A stretch of DNA of 64,000 nucleotides from an uncultured Sphingomonadaceae bacterium. Lineage in GTDB: Bacteria > Pseudomonadota > Alphaproteobacteria > Sphingomonadales > Sphingomonadaceae. The notes under the pieces were generated by a model. It did not search any database, was not told the DNA's origin, and saw nothing but the letters and a program-made list of their open reading frames with translations. Shown here piece after piece: positions 24,762 through 33,820 of the stretch (within the stretch, counting starts at the first letter, position 1; each line of letters starts with the position of its first letter). Location of the stretch: the NCBI GenBank assembly GCA_947501325.1, contig CANMVC010000001.1:1488001-1552000 (forward strand). The letters are read 5' to 3'. Both the position numbers and the translations under genes were made by a program.

Positions 24762-26270
24762 TCAATTCCGCGGTGCTTGGCGGCGATAGCTGAGGGCCTC
24801 GGCGACGTGAACTCGCCCGATCTCGCCGGCGCCAGCCAAATCGGCAATGGTGCGGGACACGCGCAGCACGCGCGTATAACCACGGGCCGATAGCCGCATG
24901 GCTTCAGCGGCCTGGGCCAGCAACCTTCGCCCGGCATCATCCGGCGTCGCATATTTCTCCAGTGCATCGCCGTCAATTTCGGCATTCGTGCGCGCTTCGA
25001 GATCGCCATAGCGCTGGCTCTGCAAGGCACGCGCCCTGGCGACCCGTGCGGCGACCGTGTCTGAACCCTCGGCGGGCGACGGCATGGTGAGATCGGCGGC
25101 GGACAAAGCCTCGACTTCAATATGCAAATCAATCCGGTCGAGCAACGGGCCTGAAACTTTCGCTTGATAGTCGGCGGCACATTTGGGCGCGCGCGAACAG
25201 GCCAGCGCGGCATCGCCAAGATGCCCACAGCGGCAGGGGTTCATTGCGGCCACCATCTGCACGCGCGCCGGAAAGGTCACATGGGCATTGGCCCGCGCCA
25301 CACTGACTTCTCCGGTTTCGAGAGGTTGGCGCAGAGAATCCAGCACCGCGCGCTGAAATTCGGGTAGTTCGTCGAGAAACAAGACGCCAAGATGGGCGAG
25401 ACTCACCTCGCCGGGACGCACTTTCAGACCGCCGCCGACCAAAGCGGCCATGGAGGCGCTGTGATGGGGATGCCGAAAGGGGCGCGTGCGGCTCATCTGA
25501 CCGCCCTCCAAAGTGCCGGCTACGCTGGCGACCATCGACACTTCCAAGGCCTCGGCGGGCGACAAAGGCGGCAATATGCCCGGCAGACAGGATGCGAGCA
25601 GCGACTTTCCTGATCCCGGCGGACCGTTCATCAGCAAATTATGGCCACCCGCTGCCGCGATTTCCAGGGCGCGCTTGGCGGTTTCCTGACCCTTTACATC
25701 TTTAAGGTCCGGACCATGATCGGGCTCCGGCGCCGCGCCTGCCTTTGGCGATGCCAAAATCGACTGCCCTTTGAAATGGTTGAGCAGAGCCAGCAAATCA
25801 GGCGGCGCCAATATCTCTACGTCCCCTGCCCAGGCGGCCTCCGGCCCTTGCAAGGCCGGGCAAATCAGTCCGAGATTTGCGCCCGACGCATGGAGCGCGG
25901 CCAACAAGACACCCGGCGTTGCAGCCAGCCGCCCATCCAGCGATAATTCCCCAACAACCACATAGCTGGCTAAGGTCTCCGCATCGATAATGCCCATCGC
26001 ACCCAGCAGCGCAACGGCTATCGGCAGGTCGTAATGCGAGCCTTCCTTTGGCAGATCAGCCGGCGACAGGTTGATCGTGATTCGCTTGGGCGGCAGCGAC
26101 AATCCCATCGCCGCAATGGCCGCGCGCACGCGCTCGCGGCTTTCCGCCACCGCTTTGTCCGGCAAGCCCACAACGTTGAAAGCCGGAAGGCCAGGGGCAA
26201 CCTGACATTGAACCTCTACCCCGCGCGCCTCGAGGCCCAAATAGGCCACGGTGGACACCAATGCTACCAT
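24762..26270 (-). CDS. YifB/ComM family Mg-chelatase-like AAA ATPase
   Basis: 502 aa from the ATG at 26270 (MVALVSTVAYLGLEARGVEVQ); the open frame runs on upstream to 26369 without support. Order: N-terminal LonC-like domain (about residues 1-165), AAA domain with Walker A NGPPGSGKSLLAS and Walker B FLDELPEF, a Cys-rich loop NPCRCGHLGD, and the C-terminal Mg-chelatase helical domain (RGYTRVLRVSRTIADLAG). ComM relatives are helicases that drive branch migration during uptake-linked recombination. Faces envC across the repeat region. Confidence 0.92.
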   Translation of the reverse strand: MVALVSTVAYLGLEARGVEVQCQVAPGLPAFNVVGLPDKAVAESRERVRAAIAAMGLSLPPKRITINLSPADLPKEGSHYDLPIAVALLGAMGIIDAETLASYVVVGELSLDGRLAATPGVLLAALHASGANLGLICPALQGPEAAWAGDVEILAPPDLLALLNHFKGQSILASPKAGAAPEPDHGPDLKDVKGQETAKRALEIAAAGGHNLLMNGPPGSGKSLLASCLPGILPPLSPAEALEVSMVASVAGTLEGGQMSRTRPFRHPHHSASMAALVGGGLKVRPGEVSLAHLGVLFLDELPEFQRAVLDSLRQPLETGEVSVARANAHVTFPARVQMVAAMNPCRCGHLGDAALACSRAPKCAADYQAKVSGPLLDRIDLHIEVEALSAADLTMPSPAEGSDTVAARVARARALQSQRYGDLEARTNAEIDGDALEKYATPDDAGRRLLAQAAEAMRLSARGYTRVLRVSRTIADLAGAGEIGRVHVAEALSYRRQAPRN

Positions 26271-26477
26271 CTCATACCGCCCTATTCTCGGTTCCTGGCG
26301 GCAACAGTGACGCAGCGAATCACAAGAGTCGAGCGCGATGCGCCGTCTGGCCGGAACGGTCAATCTCATCGCGCGGTGGCGGATATCAGCGATATTTCAT
26401 GGTTAACCTTCTGCAAACCAACGCTTGCTACTCTTTATCAAGCGCCGTTCGGCAAAAGCGGCGTCATGGGAAATATA

Positions 26478-27236
26478 ATGAGCACAGAAACCTGCCCAGA
26501 ACAGGTTCGTAAGGAAACCGGCCAAACGGAAGCCCAGGCACCAGGCATTAGCCTTGGTCTGTGGACGACTATCTTTGCCGCTTTCGCTCTTTTTCTATCC
26601 CCTGCAAAACCCGCTCATGCGTCAGATGGCAGCTATATTGTCACCGAGACCGTCGAGACATTCGAATATAGCATTGTCGAACCGGAGACGGACCGGTCGT
26701 CTCCTTGGTCTTCCGCTCCGGCACAGGCCGTTTATGGCCCGTTTCGAGTGATTTCGGAGAATAGCGTGGAAATGTCGGGTACGGTCGACAGCCAATCACC
26801 AGCGCTTTTCCGCCAGATGCTGGCGCAATATCCCGCGATCAAGCGCATCGAGATGATCGACTGTGATGGTTCCGTGGACGAGGAAGCCAATCTCAGCCTC
26901 GCCCGCCAAATCCGCCGTGCCGGGATTAGCACCCATGTGCCTTCGCGCGGCTCGGTGCGTTCGGGCGCGGTTGAACTCTTCCTCGCTGGCGTGCGGCATA
27001 CCGCGGATCCGGGCGCTGAATTTGTCGTTCATAGCTGGATGGATGAGGACGGGCTTGAGGCCAATGACTATCCGCCTCATGATCCGGTTCATGCCGAGTA
27101 TCTCAACTATTATGCGGAAATGGGTATCCCGGCCGACAAGGCTCAGGCTTTCTATGCGCTGACCAACAGCGTGCCATTTTCCGAGCAGCTCAAATTGTCG
27201 CGCAGTGATCTCGCGCGCTTTCAGCTGGTGCACTAG
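26478..27236 (+). CDS. Exported ClpP-fold (COG3904-like) serine protease homologue
   Basis: 252 aa from the ATG at 26478. A hydrophobic segment at about residues 24-47 ends in AHA and reads as a signal peptide or anchor. From residue 85 the pattern follows the ClpP/crotonase fold: strand IKRIEMIDCDGSVDEEANLSLA, helix ARQIRRAGISTHV, then RSGAVELFLAG and PGAEFVVHSWMD. Ser162 aligns with the ClpP nucleophile (AASMGALLLAAG) and His185 with the ClpP histidine (MIHQP). The third catalytic residue is not obvious. Exported ClpP-like proteins of this kind are uncharacterised. It stands alone after the divergent YifB gene. Confidence 0.65.
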   Translation: MSTETCPEQVRKETGQTEAQAPGISLGLWTTIFAAFALFLSPAKPAHASDGSYIVTETVETFEYSIVEPETDRSSPWSSAPAQAVYGPFRVISENSVEMSGTVDSQSPALFRQMLAQYPAIKRIEMIDCDGSVDEEANLSLARQIRRAGISTHVPSRGSVRSGAVELFLAGVRHTADPGAEFVVHSWMDEDGLEANDYPPHDPVHAEYLNYYAEMGIPADKAQAFYALTNSVPFSEQLKLSRSDLARFQLVH

Positions 27237-27390
27237 TCTGCACGATCCCAGCATTATCTTTGGCACCGACCGATTCCGGCCTGGCGGCTATTCATACTAT
27301 GTCCATGCGATAACGGGATAATCGACCAGTAGCGTAATTTCTTCGACAGTGTGGCTTGCGGGTCATGCTGCGATGCATCACATAGAGTGT

Positions 27391-27729
27391 ATGAAAACGG
27401 ATATGGACGATAAACAGGCTAAAAAGCGGTGGAAATACACCTCGGGATCGCGATTCGCGCTCTCGATACTCGGCTTTACGCTCATGCTGTTGTCGCCAAT
27501 CGTCGGGGCTATCCCTGGTCCGGGTTTCATTATCATGTTTCCACTTGGCCTCGCCCTGGTGCTGCAAAATTCACGCTGGGCCAAAAAGCGTTATGTCGAT
27601 TTCAAGCGGCGTTTCCCGCAATATGGCCAATGGACCGACTGGGCCATGCGCCGCAAACGGCACAAACAGCTGCCTGACGATTTTGAACTGCCGATCGTTG
27701 GCAAGGTGAAAACCAAGTCGGAAAGCTGA
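27391..27729 (+). CDS. PGPGW-type small membrane protein
   Basis: 113 aa from the ATG at 27391; ATGs at 27349, 27373 and 27403 are alternatives and none has a strong ribosome site. One long hydrophobic stretch (about residues 22-58) with IPGPGFIIMFPLGLALVL matches the putative transmembrane PGPGW family, which is followed by a basic cytoplasmic part (KKRYVDFKRRFPQYGQW). Two tight helices joined at the PGPG turn are likely. Function unknown. Confidence 0.75.
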   Translation: MKTDMDDKQAKKRWKYTSGSRFALSILGFTLMLLSPIVGAIPGPGFIIMFPLGLALVLQNSRWAKKRYVDFKRRFPQYGQWTDWAMRRKRHKQLPDDFELPIVGKVKTKSES

Positions 27730-27759
27730 TTTTTTTTGCTTGATCCATCGGGCTAACGC

Positions 27760-27788
27760 TTGACTTTCCGCCGCTGCACACTTATCCG
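27760..27788 (+). promoter_or_regulatory. Candidate sigma-70 promoter for rpmH
   Basis: TTGACT at 27760-27765 and a weak TATCCG at 27783-27788, spacer 17 nt. It would start transcription near 27794, just before the hairpin at 27804. Confidence 0.4.
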
Positions 27789-27803
27789 CAGCGACAACAA
27801 GGT

Positions 27804-27829
27804 GGCCGCAGCTTTTGGCGGCCTTTTTT
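27804..27829 (+). terminator. Intrinsic terminator or attenuator ahead of rpmH
   Basis: GGCCGC (27804-27809), loop AGCTTTTG, GCGGCC (27818-27823), then six or seven T. This is the clearest intrinsic terminator in the window. It lies 30 nt before the rpmH ATG and downstream of the candidate promoter, so it either ends the upstream transcript or attenuates rpmH. Confidence 0.7.
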
Positions 27830-27858
27830 ATCGAAATTTTATACGTAGGATAAACGCG

Positions 27859-27993
27859 ATGAAGCGCACATTTCAACCGAGCTGCCTGGTCCGCAAACGG
27901 CGCCATGGTTTCCGCGCTCGCAAAGCGACCGTCGGAGGCCGCAAAGTATTGGCTGCCCGCCGTAACCGTGGCCGCAAGAAGCTTTCTGCCTAA
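27859..27993 (+). CDS. rpmH: 50S ribosomal protein L34
   Basis: 44 aa, complete and of standard length: [18 protein letters not shown], then [19 protein letters not shown] and a basic end. The usual start is MKRTYQPS; here it reads FQPS. TAGGA lies about 10 nt upstream. It opens the conserved block rpmH-rnpA-yidD-yidC. Confidence 0.97.
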   Translation: MKRTFQPSCLVRKRRHGFRARKATVGGRKVLAARRNRGRKKLSA

Positions 27994-28026
27994 GGCATCT
28001 GCTCCTGCAGAATATAGGGTGATGCG

Positions 28027-28437
28027 GTGACCAATCCGCAGGCTCAACTCATCAACAATCAAGAAGCTGCCCGCGATATCCCAGTGATTCGCCCGGAGGT
28101 CATCAAACGGCGTCCGGATTTTCTGGCGGCGAATCGCGGCAAGCGATTCGTGACGCCAGGTTTCGTTTTGCTTGCCCATAAACGCCGCGAAGACCATCCC
28201 GTAGCGCCCGATACGGTTCGCTATGGTATTACCGTGACCAAAAAAATCGGCAATGCGGTCGCCCGCAATCGCATGAAACGCCGATTTCGGGCGCTGCTCG
28301 CCGAACTGCTGCCCGAATATGGTATAGCAGGCGCGGATCACATCATGATTGGTCGCAAGGAGAGTAAGGAGCGGGATTTCACCATGATGAAATCAGACCT
28401 TGAAAAAGCGCTGAAACATCTCGCGAAAAAACTTTAG
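28027..28437 (+). CDS. rnpA: Ribonuclease P protein component
   Basis: 136 aa from a GTG with AGGGTGA 5 nt upstream. Assists the RNase P RNA in tRNA 5' maturation. The RNR motif region is [17 protein letters not shown] (about residues 76-92), preceded by [22 protein letters not shown]. About 24 residues before VIKRRPDF are more than most homologues have, so a later start cannot be ruled out, though no other good start codon with a ribosome site is present. Between rpmH and yidD. Confidence 0.95.
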   Translation: MTNPQAQLINNQEAARDIPVIRPEVIKRRPDFLAANRGKRFVTPGFVLLAHKRREDHPVAPDTVRYGITVTKKIGNAVARNRMKRRFRALLAELLPEYGIAGADHIMIGRKESKERDFTMMKSDLEKALKHLAKKL

Positions 28438-28442
28438 AAACT

Positions 28443-28655
28443 ATGGTCAAGGCGGTTTTCATATTCTTCGTGCGCTGCTGGCAATGGGGCCCTTCCCGCA
28501 TATTACCACCGACCTGCCGGTATAGCCCAACCTGTTCATCCTATGCGATCGAAGCGATAGAAAAACACGGTGCAATTAAGGGTAGCTGGTTGGGCGCGAA
28601 ACGGCTATTGCGCTGTCATCCTTGGGGGGGCTCTGGTTATGATCCGGTTCCTTAA
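28443..28655 (+). CDS. yidD: Membrane protein insertion efficiency factor YidD
   Basis: 70 aa. Family motifs are [21 protein letters not shown] (cysteines at about 27 and 32) and [20 protein letters not shown] at the end. A membrane-associated helper of YidC-dependent insertion. Begins 5 nt after rnpA and is part of the same transcript. Confidence 0.95.
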   Translation: MVKAVFIFFVRCWQWGPSRILPPTCRYSPTCSSYAIEAIEKHGAIKGSWLGAKRLLRCHPWGGSGYDPVP

Positions 28656-28731
28656 GCCCCATATTGAATAGAACGGGTACCAGTCTTACTGGTGCGATAA
28701 CAATCTTTAAGACCAGAGTTTAGGAAATAGT

Positions 28732-30561
28732 GTGGGCGACAAGCGTAATATCATCATGGCGGTCTTGCTAACGGGTATCATCCTGTTTGGCTGGCCGATC
28801 CTAATGGAAACATTTTTCCCGGACATGGTGAACAAAAATGAAGCGGTGGAACAGGCGAATGACCCCGGCAATGACCAGGTTGGCGCAAGTGACGGCTCTG
28901 CGCCCAATGTTTCGACAACACCGGGTTCCGCTGCGATAGGCGCGGATGCGGCCGCCAGCACGATCCGCAGGCTGCCCGTCGTTCTCGCCGAAAATCCCCG
29001 CGTCGCCATCGAAACGCCGCGGCTCCGGGGATCGATCAACCTGCAAGGCGCCCGGCTTGATGACCTGACCCTGACCGATCATACGACCGAACTGGATAAA
29101 GACAGTCCGCCGGTACGCCTTTTCTCTCCCTCTGGTACCAAAGACGCCTATTTCAGCCGCTTTGGCTGGGCTGGTGACGGGGTCGCCGTGCCGGATGACA
29201 GCACCGTCTGGACCGCTGACAAAGGCAAATTGACGCCGGACACACCGGTCACGTTAAGCTGGGCCAACGACAGCGGACAGACATATGCCATCACCCTGTC
29301 GATTGACGAAAATTACCTGATCACCGCCGAACAAAGCGTCACCAATCGCGGTGAAAATGCGATTGCGCTTAATCCTTTCGGTATTATCAGCCGCGTGCGC
29401 GACCTCGACAATGTACCGCCAGGCGAAGCGGATAGCTGGACCATACATATCGGTCCGATGGGTGTTTTTGAAGGGGTCGCGAATTTCGACACCGATTATG
29501 AAGATGTCGATGAAGCGGGTGCCAGCGGCATAGCAGCTGATGCGACAAAAGGCTGGGTCGGCTTTACCGATAAATATTGGTTGGGCGCTTTGATCCCGGT
29601 TGGCAATGCGAAAATCGAAGCCAAATTTCGCGCCGGCAGCGGCGATGTTTATCAGGCCCAAATTGCTCGCGAAAATGCCCAGGTCATCGAGCCCGGGAAA
29701 GTGCTCAAGACGACAACGCGCCTGTTTGCCGGCGCCAAGGAAACCGCGCTTCTCGACACCTATAAAGAGCAATATGATATCACCCTGCTGGACCGCGCGG
29801 TGGACTGGGGCTGGTTCTACTGGTTTGAAAAGCCGCTTTTCTATCTGCTCGACTGGCTATTCAAATTTTCCGGTAACTTTGGTGTCGCGATCATATTGAT
29901 GACCTTCGTCGTGCGCGGGATCATGTTCCCGATTGCACAGAAACAATTCGCCTCCATGGCCCAGATGCGCGCCGTGCAGCCGAAGATGAAGAAGATTCAA
30001 GAGAAATATAAGGAAGACAAGCAGAAGCAGCAGCAGGAAATCATGAAGCTGTATAAGGATGAAAAGGTCAATCCGCTCGCCGGCTGCTTGCCCATCTTCC
30101 TGCAAATTCCGATTTTCTTTGCGCTCTATAAAGTGCTGATGCTCTCGATCGAAATGCGCCATCAGCCGTTCACGCTGTGGATCAAGGATTTGTCGGCGCC
30201 CGATCCGCTGACGCCGGTCAACCTGTTCGGCCTGATCCCGTTTGATCCGCCAAGTTTCCTCGCCGTCGGCATATTGCCGATCCTGATGGGCATCACCATG
30301 CACTATCAGTTCAAGCTGAACCCGCAGCAAATGGATCCGATGCAGCAGCAGATTTTCGGTCTGATGCCGTGGATATTGGTGTTCATCATGGCGCCATTTG
30401 CCGCTGGCTTGCAACTCTACTGGACTGTGTCCAACATCCTCACCATTGCGCAGCAAAAATGGCTCTATTCGCGCCATCCACAGCTGAAAGAGCAAATGGC
30501 GAAAGATGCTGAGGAAAAGGCCAAAAAGGCCGCAGAAGAAAAAGCGGCTGAAAGCAATTAG
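28732..30561 (+). CDS. yidC: Membrane protein insertase YidC
   Basis: 609 aa, GTG start after AGGAAATA. Membrane helix 1 at about residues 7-25, a large periplasmic beta domain (about 60-350), then the insertase core with helices at about 375-395, 450-470, 505-525 and 540-565. The core includes FGVAIILMTFVVRGIMFPIA and NPLAGCLPIFLQIPIFFALY, and a basic Lys/Ala-rich tail. The leader holds a small hairpin, ACCAGT-CTT-ACTGGT (28679-28693). Confidence 0.97.
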   Translation: MGDKRNIIMAVLLTGIILFGWPILMETFFPDMVNKNEAVEQANDPGNDQVGASDGSAPNVSTTPGSAAIGADAAASTIRRLPVVLAENPRVAIETPRLRGSINLQGARLDDLTLTDHTTELDKDSPPVRLFSPSGTKDAYFSRFGWAGDGVAVPDDSTVWTADKGKLTPDTPVTLSWANDSGQTYAITLSIDENYLITAEQSVTNRGENAIALNPFGIISRVRDLDNVPPGEADSWTIHIGPMGVFEGVANFDTDYEDVDEAGASGIAADATKGWVGFTDKYWLGALIPVGNAKIEAKFRAGSGDVYQAQIARENAQVIEPGKVLKTTTRLFAGAKETALLDTYKEQYDITLLDRAVDWGWFYWFEKPLFYLLDWLFKFSGNFGVAIILMTFVVRGIMFPIAQKQFASMAQMRAVQPKMKKIQEKYKEDKQKQQQEIMKLYKDEKVNPLAGCLPIFLQIPIFFALYKVLMLSIEMRHQPFTLWIKDLSAPDPLTPVNLFGLIPFDPPSFLAVGILPILMGITMHYQFKLNPQQMDPMQQQIFGLMPWILVFIMAPFAAGLQLYWTVSNILTIAQQKWLYSRHPQLKEQMAKDAEEKAKKAAEEKAAESN

Positions 30562-30584
30562 GCGGATAAAAGCTCTGGGTTCAT

Positions 30585-30660
30585 GATCCTGAACTTGATT
30601 CAGGGTCCAGAGTGGATGTCGCAGCCGACAACCTGGATGCTGAATCAAGTTCAGCATGAC
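30585..30660. repeat. Paired hairpins, family D
   Basis: CCTGAA-CTTGA-TTCAGG (30588-30604) and GCTGAA-TCAAG-TTCAGC (30639-30655) are inverted copies of one 25-30 nt element (GATCCTGAACTTGATTCAGG and its complement). The right copy ends in CATGAC, which supplies an ATG at 30656 in frame with engB. Confidence 0.8.
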
Positions 30661-30673
30661 GAGCTATGATATT

Positions 30674-31294
30674 ATGAAACCACTTCATCCAAAAATTTTC
30701 TCGGGGCCGATCAACTTTCTGAAATCGGCACCACAGCTGCAATTCCTGCCGGACCCGACCGTCCCGGAAATTGCTTTTGCGGGGCGCTCCAATGTCGGCA
30801 AGTCTTCGCTTATCAATGCGTTGACGGGCCGCAACAATCTGGCGCGGACATCCAATACGCCCGGACGGACCCAAGAGCTCAATTTTTTTGATATTGGCGA
30901 TCCATTGATTTTCCGGATTTGCGATATGCCGGGCTATGGCTTTGCCAAAGCCCCGCCAAAAGTCGTCCAAAAATGGCGCTACCTGATCAACGACTATCTG
31001 CGCGGACGGCAAGTTTTGAAGCGCACCTTTGTTCTGATCGACAGCCGTCACGGCATTAAAAATACCGATGAAGATATATTGGAGATGCTGGACAAAGCGG
31101 CGGTCAGTTACAGGATCGTCATGACCAAAGCGGACAAAGTGAAAAGCGCTGAGCTGGAATCCACGAAAGAAAAGGTGATGGCTGTGGCGAAAAAACACCC
31201 GGCCGCCCACCCGGATTTAATCATCACCTCTTCCGAGAAAAAGCAGGGGATTGATGCACTGCGCATGGCGGTGCTCGAGGCGGTGCAGATATAG
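30674..31294 (+). CDS. engB: Ribosome biogenesis GTP-binding protein EngB (YihA/YsxC)
   Basis: 206 aa from the ATG at 30674. An ATG six codons upstream (30656) is the last part of a dispersed repeat, so I prefer 30674, though neither has a strong ribosome site. GTPase motifs: G1 [13 protein letters not shown]2 region [14 protein letters not shown]3 [11 protein letters not shown]4 TKADK, G5 ITSSEKKQG. Needed for 50S assembly. Follows yidC as in many proteobacteria. Confidence 0.95.
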   Translation: MKPLHPKIFSGPINFLKSAPQLQFLPDPTVPEIAFAGRSNVGKSSLINALTGRNNLARTSNTPGRTQELNFFDIGDPLIFRICDMPGYGFAKAPPKVVQKWRYLINDYLRGRQVLKRTFVLIDSRHGIKNTDEDILEMLDKAAVSYRIVMTKADKVKSAELESTKEKVMAVAKKHPAAHPDLIITSSEKKQGIDALRMAVLEAVQI

Positions 31295-31344
31295 TCTGCA
31301 TTTGTTGCTCGACTTCGCTTGAGACCCGCGGCTAGTATGGCAAT

Positions 31345-32013
31345 ATGAAACTGATAATCGGAAACAAAGCCTATTCCAGCTGGTCCATGCGTGGTTGGCT
31401 CGCCTGCAAACAATCCGGCCTGTCCTTCGAAGAGCTGACCGTCCCGCTCTATGGCGAGGACTGGGATGATGTACGCGAAAGCGAGAATTTTGCACCTTCT
31501 GGCGGCAAGGTGCCGATCCTGTGGGACGGCGAAAGCGTCATCTGGGACAGTCTGGCGATTATCGACTGGCTGGCCGACAAGACCCATCGCGACCGGTTCT
31601 GGCCCAAGGATGAAACCGCCCGCGGTATGGCCCGGTCGATGGCCGCCGAAATGCACAGCGGCTTCATGGCGCTGCGCAAGCAATGCCCGATGAATACCCG
31701 AAAACGTTATGAAGGCCTGCAACTCAGCACCGAAGTATTGCAAGACGCTGCCCGTATCATGCAATTGTGGGCACAGGCGCGCGCGCGCTTCGGCCGCGGC
31801 GGTCCGTTTCTGTTTGGCACTTTCGGTGCAGTCGACATCATGTATGCACCCGTCATATCGAGGTTCCAAACTTATGGCATTCAGGTTCCCGGCTTTGCTG
31901 CGGCCTATATGGAAACCATGCTCGGCCATGACTGGATCGTTCAGTGGATGGAGGCAGCAGAGGAAGAACCCTGGGTGATTGAGCGGTTGGAACAGCCTTT
32001 CAGTGATTTATAA
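31345..32013 (+). CDS. Glutathione S-transferase family protein
   Basis: 222 aa. Thioredoxin-like N-terminal domain with the active-site serines in NKAYSSWSMRGWL, the cis-Pro segment GGKVPILWDGESVIWDSLAI, and a helical C-terminal domain. The YSSWSxR form is that of the maleylacetoacetate isomerase/GST-zeta-like bacterial group, but no tyrosine degradation genes are near, so a general GST call is safer. It ends 3 nt before dapE. Confidence 0.87.
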   Translation: MKLIIGNKAYSSWSMRGWLACKQSGLSFEELTVPLYGEDWDDVRESENFAPSGGKVPILWDGESVIWDSLAIIDWLADKTHRDRFWPKDETARGMARSMAAEMHSGFMALRKQCPMNTRKRYEGLQLSTEVLQDAARIMQLWAQARARFGRGGPFLFGTFGAVDIMYAPVISRFQTYGIQVPGFAAAYMETMLGHDWIVQWMEAAEEEPWVIERLEQPFSDL

Positions 32014-32016
32014 TAT

Positions 32017-33159
32017 ATGACCCACATATCCGCCCTTGATCTCGCGAAAGACCTGATCGCTTGCCCCAGCATCACGCCTGCTACCGGGCCTGTCTTTGAT
32101 GCGATGGAAGCAATGCTGCAACCCCTCGGTTTTGAAGTATCGCGCTTCATCGCCGGTGACAGACCAGAGGATGAAGGCCTGGGCGGCGCGGTCGAGAATC
32201 TTTTTGCCATTCGCAAGGGCGCCGAAGGATCTCGCCATTTTGCCTTTGCCGGCCATCTTGATGTGGTGCCGCCGGGCGAAGGCTGGGCTACCGATCCGTT
32301 CGTTCCTGAAGTCAAAGGCGATCTGCTCCACGGACGCGGCGCTGTAGACATGAAGGGCAGCATTGCCGCCTTCGTCAGCGCACTTCACAGCCTGCCGCGC
32401 GACTTGGGTACAATCAGCCTGATCATCACCGGGGACGAAGAAGGCCCCGCACGCTTTGGTACAGTCGCTCTGATGGACCTCATGGCAGAGCGCGACATTA
32501 CACCTGACCTCTGTCTGGTGGGCGAACCGACGTCGGTCAACCGGCTCGGTGACATGATGAAAATTGGGCGGCGCGGATCGGTCAATATGTGGATCACCGT
32601 TAACGGCATGCAAGGCCATGTTGCCTATCCCCATCTTGCCGACAATCCGATCACCAAGCTTGGCAAAATCCTGAGCGAAATTGATGCGATCAAACTGGAT
32701 GAAGGCACCGACTGGTTTCAGCCAAGCAATATCGAATTTACCGATATCCATGTGGGTAATCCGGCCCATAACGTGATCCCCGCCAAGGCCGAAGGACGCT
32801 TGTCGATCCGGTTTAATGACCAGCATAGCGGCGATAGCCTGAGCGCCCTGGTCCGTGAGATAGTCGAGCGCCATGGGGGCGAGCTCAATCCGATTATTTC
32901 GGGCGAGCCCTTTCTGACACCGCCGGGCGAACTGTCCGGGTTGATTGCAGCAGCCATCACCGAAGTGACCGGCGTGGAGCCGGAATTGTCGACAACCGGC
33001 GGCACATCTGACGCGCGGTTTCTGTCGAAAATTGTGCCGGTAGTAGAATTCGGGCTGTGCAATGCCACGATGCACAAATTGGATGAAGCTGTCGCAGTGG
33101 ATGATCTGGATCAGCTGGCGAACATATATGCTTTGGTGGTGAAACGGGCGTTGGCCTAG
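32017..33159 (+). CDS. dapE: Succinyl-diaminopimelate desuccinylase
   Basis: 380 aa M20 zinc hydrolase. Removes succinate from N-succinyl-LL-diaminopimelate in lysine and cell-wall precursor synthesis. Zinc ligand motifs: GHLDVVPPG (His), GRGAVDMKGSIAAF (Asp), GDEEGPA (Glu pair), VGEPT, and the final His in ATMHKLDE. GGTSDARF is the DapE-specific loop. It shares the pathway with lysC at 8520. Confidence 0.95.
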   Translation: MTHISALDLAKDLIACPSITPATGPVFDAMEAMLQPLGFEVSRFIAGDRPEDEGLGGAVENLFAIRKGAEGSRHFAFAGHLDVVPPGEGWATDPFVPEVKGDLLHGRGAVDMKGSIAAFVSALHSLPRDLGTISLIITGDEEGPARFGTVALMDLMAERDITPDLCLVGEPTSVNRLGDMMKIGRRGSVNMWITVNGMQGHVAYPHLADNPITKLGKILSEIDAIKLDEGTDWFQPSNIEFTDIHVGNPAHNVIPAKAEGRLSIRFNDQHSGDSLSALVREIVERHGGELNPIISGEPFLTPPGELSGLIAAAITEVTGVEPELSTTGGTSDARFLSKIVPVVEFGLCNATMHKLDEAVAVDDLDQLANIYALVVKRALA

Positions 33160-33168
33160 CGATTTTGT

Positions 33169-33241
33169 GCTCCGCCATTGATGCGGAGCCCAGGGTTACA
33201 GAGCGTGGCAGCCATATTAGGCTCCGCATCACGTGCGGAGC
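33169..33241. repeat. Paired hairpins, family B
   Basis: GCTCCGC-CATTGAT-GCGGAGC (33169-33189) and GCTCCGC-ATCACGT-GCGGAGC (33221-33241), two near-identical hairpins in the gap between convergent dapE and smr genes. Confidence 0.75.
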
Positions 33242-33254
33242 ACCGTTGCGTACA

Positions 33255-33815
33255 TTATCGCCGTCGCCGCAATATAATATAGAGCGCCCCTGCGCCGCCA
33301 TGCCGTGGATGAGCCCGCCGGACTGCGGCTATATGCGACGCATGGCGCGACGCCGCCAACCAGTCGGAAATGGCTGCGCGAATAGCACCACGACCACCTT
33401 CTCGCCGCCGCTCTTCGTCAGTCCGCGCTTTGCCAGTGATCAACAATATTGCGCGGTGACCCGCCGCAATACTTAATTCCAGCGCGCTATCCAACCGGCC
33501 ATGGGCCGAGGACAAGGTATAGCCATGCAGGTCAATGGTCACATCCGGTTGCACCACACCCTTGTTCAGGCGGCGGTCCCAGTGACCATCAAGGCCCGCT
33601 TTTTCCGGAACCGCCACCTGATCGCGCAACGGAATCGCCTTTGTCGATGCGCCGCCAAATGTTTCCGCCGTTATCGGGCCACGCCGTTCGGGCAGTTTTT
33701 TCGCCACCGGTAGCGCTTTGACCCGACGGACGCGCGCCTGATCCAGCGGTTCGACCGTCTCAATGACTTTTTGCCATAGCGCCTTTTCACCGGCGGTTAG
33801 AGGCCGGTCAGCCAT
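33255..33815 (-). CDS. Smr/MutS2 C-terminal domain protein
   Basis: 186 aa. The C-terminal half is an Smr domain: VTIDLHGYTLSSAHGRL (the LDLHG motif) and ILLITGKA, the counterpart of TGKG, followed by AAVRRAHPRHGGAGALYIILR. The N-terminal 80 residues are basic and Pro-rich. Smr domains nick or bind nucleic acids. It starts 5 nt after mltA in the leftward run timA-mltA-smr, an order I know from other alphaproteobacteria. Confidence 0.88.
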   Translation of the reverse strand: MADRPLTAGEKALWQKVIETVEPLDQARVRRVKALPVAKKLPERRGPITAETFGGASTKAIPLRDQVAVPEKAGLDGHWDRRLNKGVVQPDVTIDLHGYTLSSAHGRLDSALELSIAAGHRAILLITGKARTDEERRREGGRGAIRAAISDWLAASRHASHIAAVRRAHPRHGGAGALYIILRRRR

Positions 33816-33820
33816 GCGAC

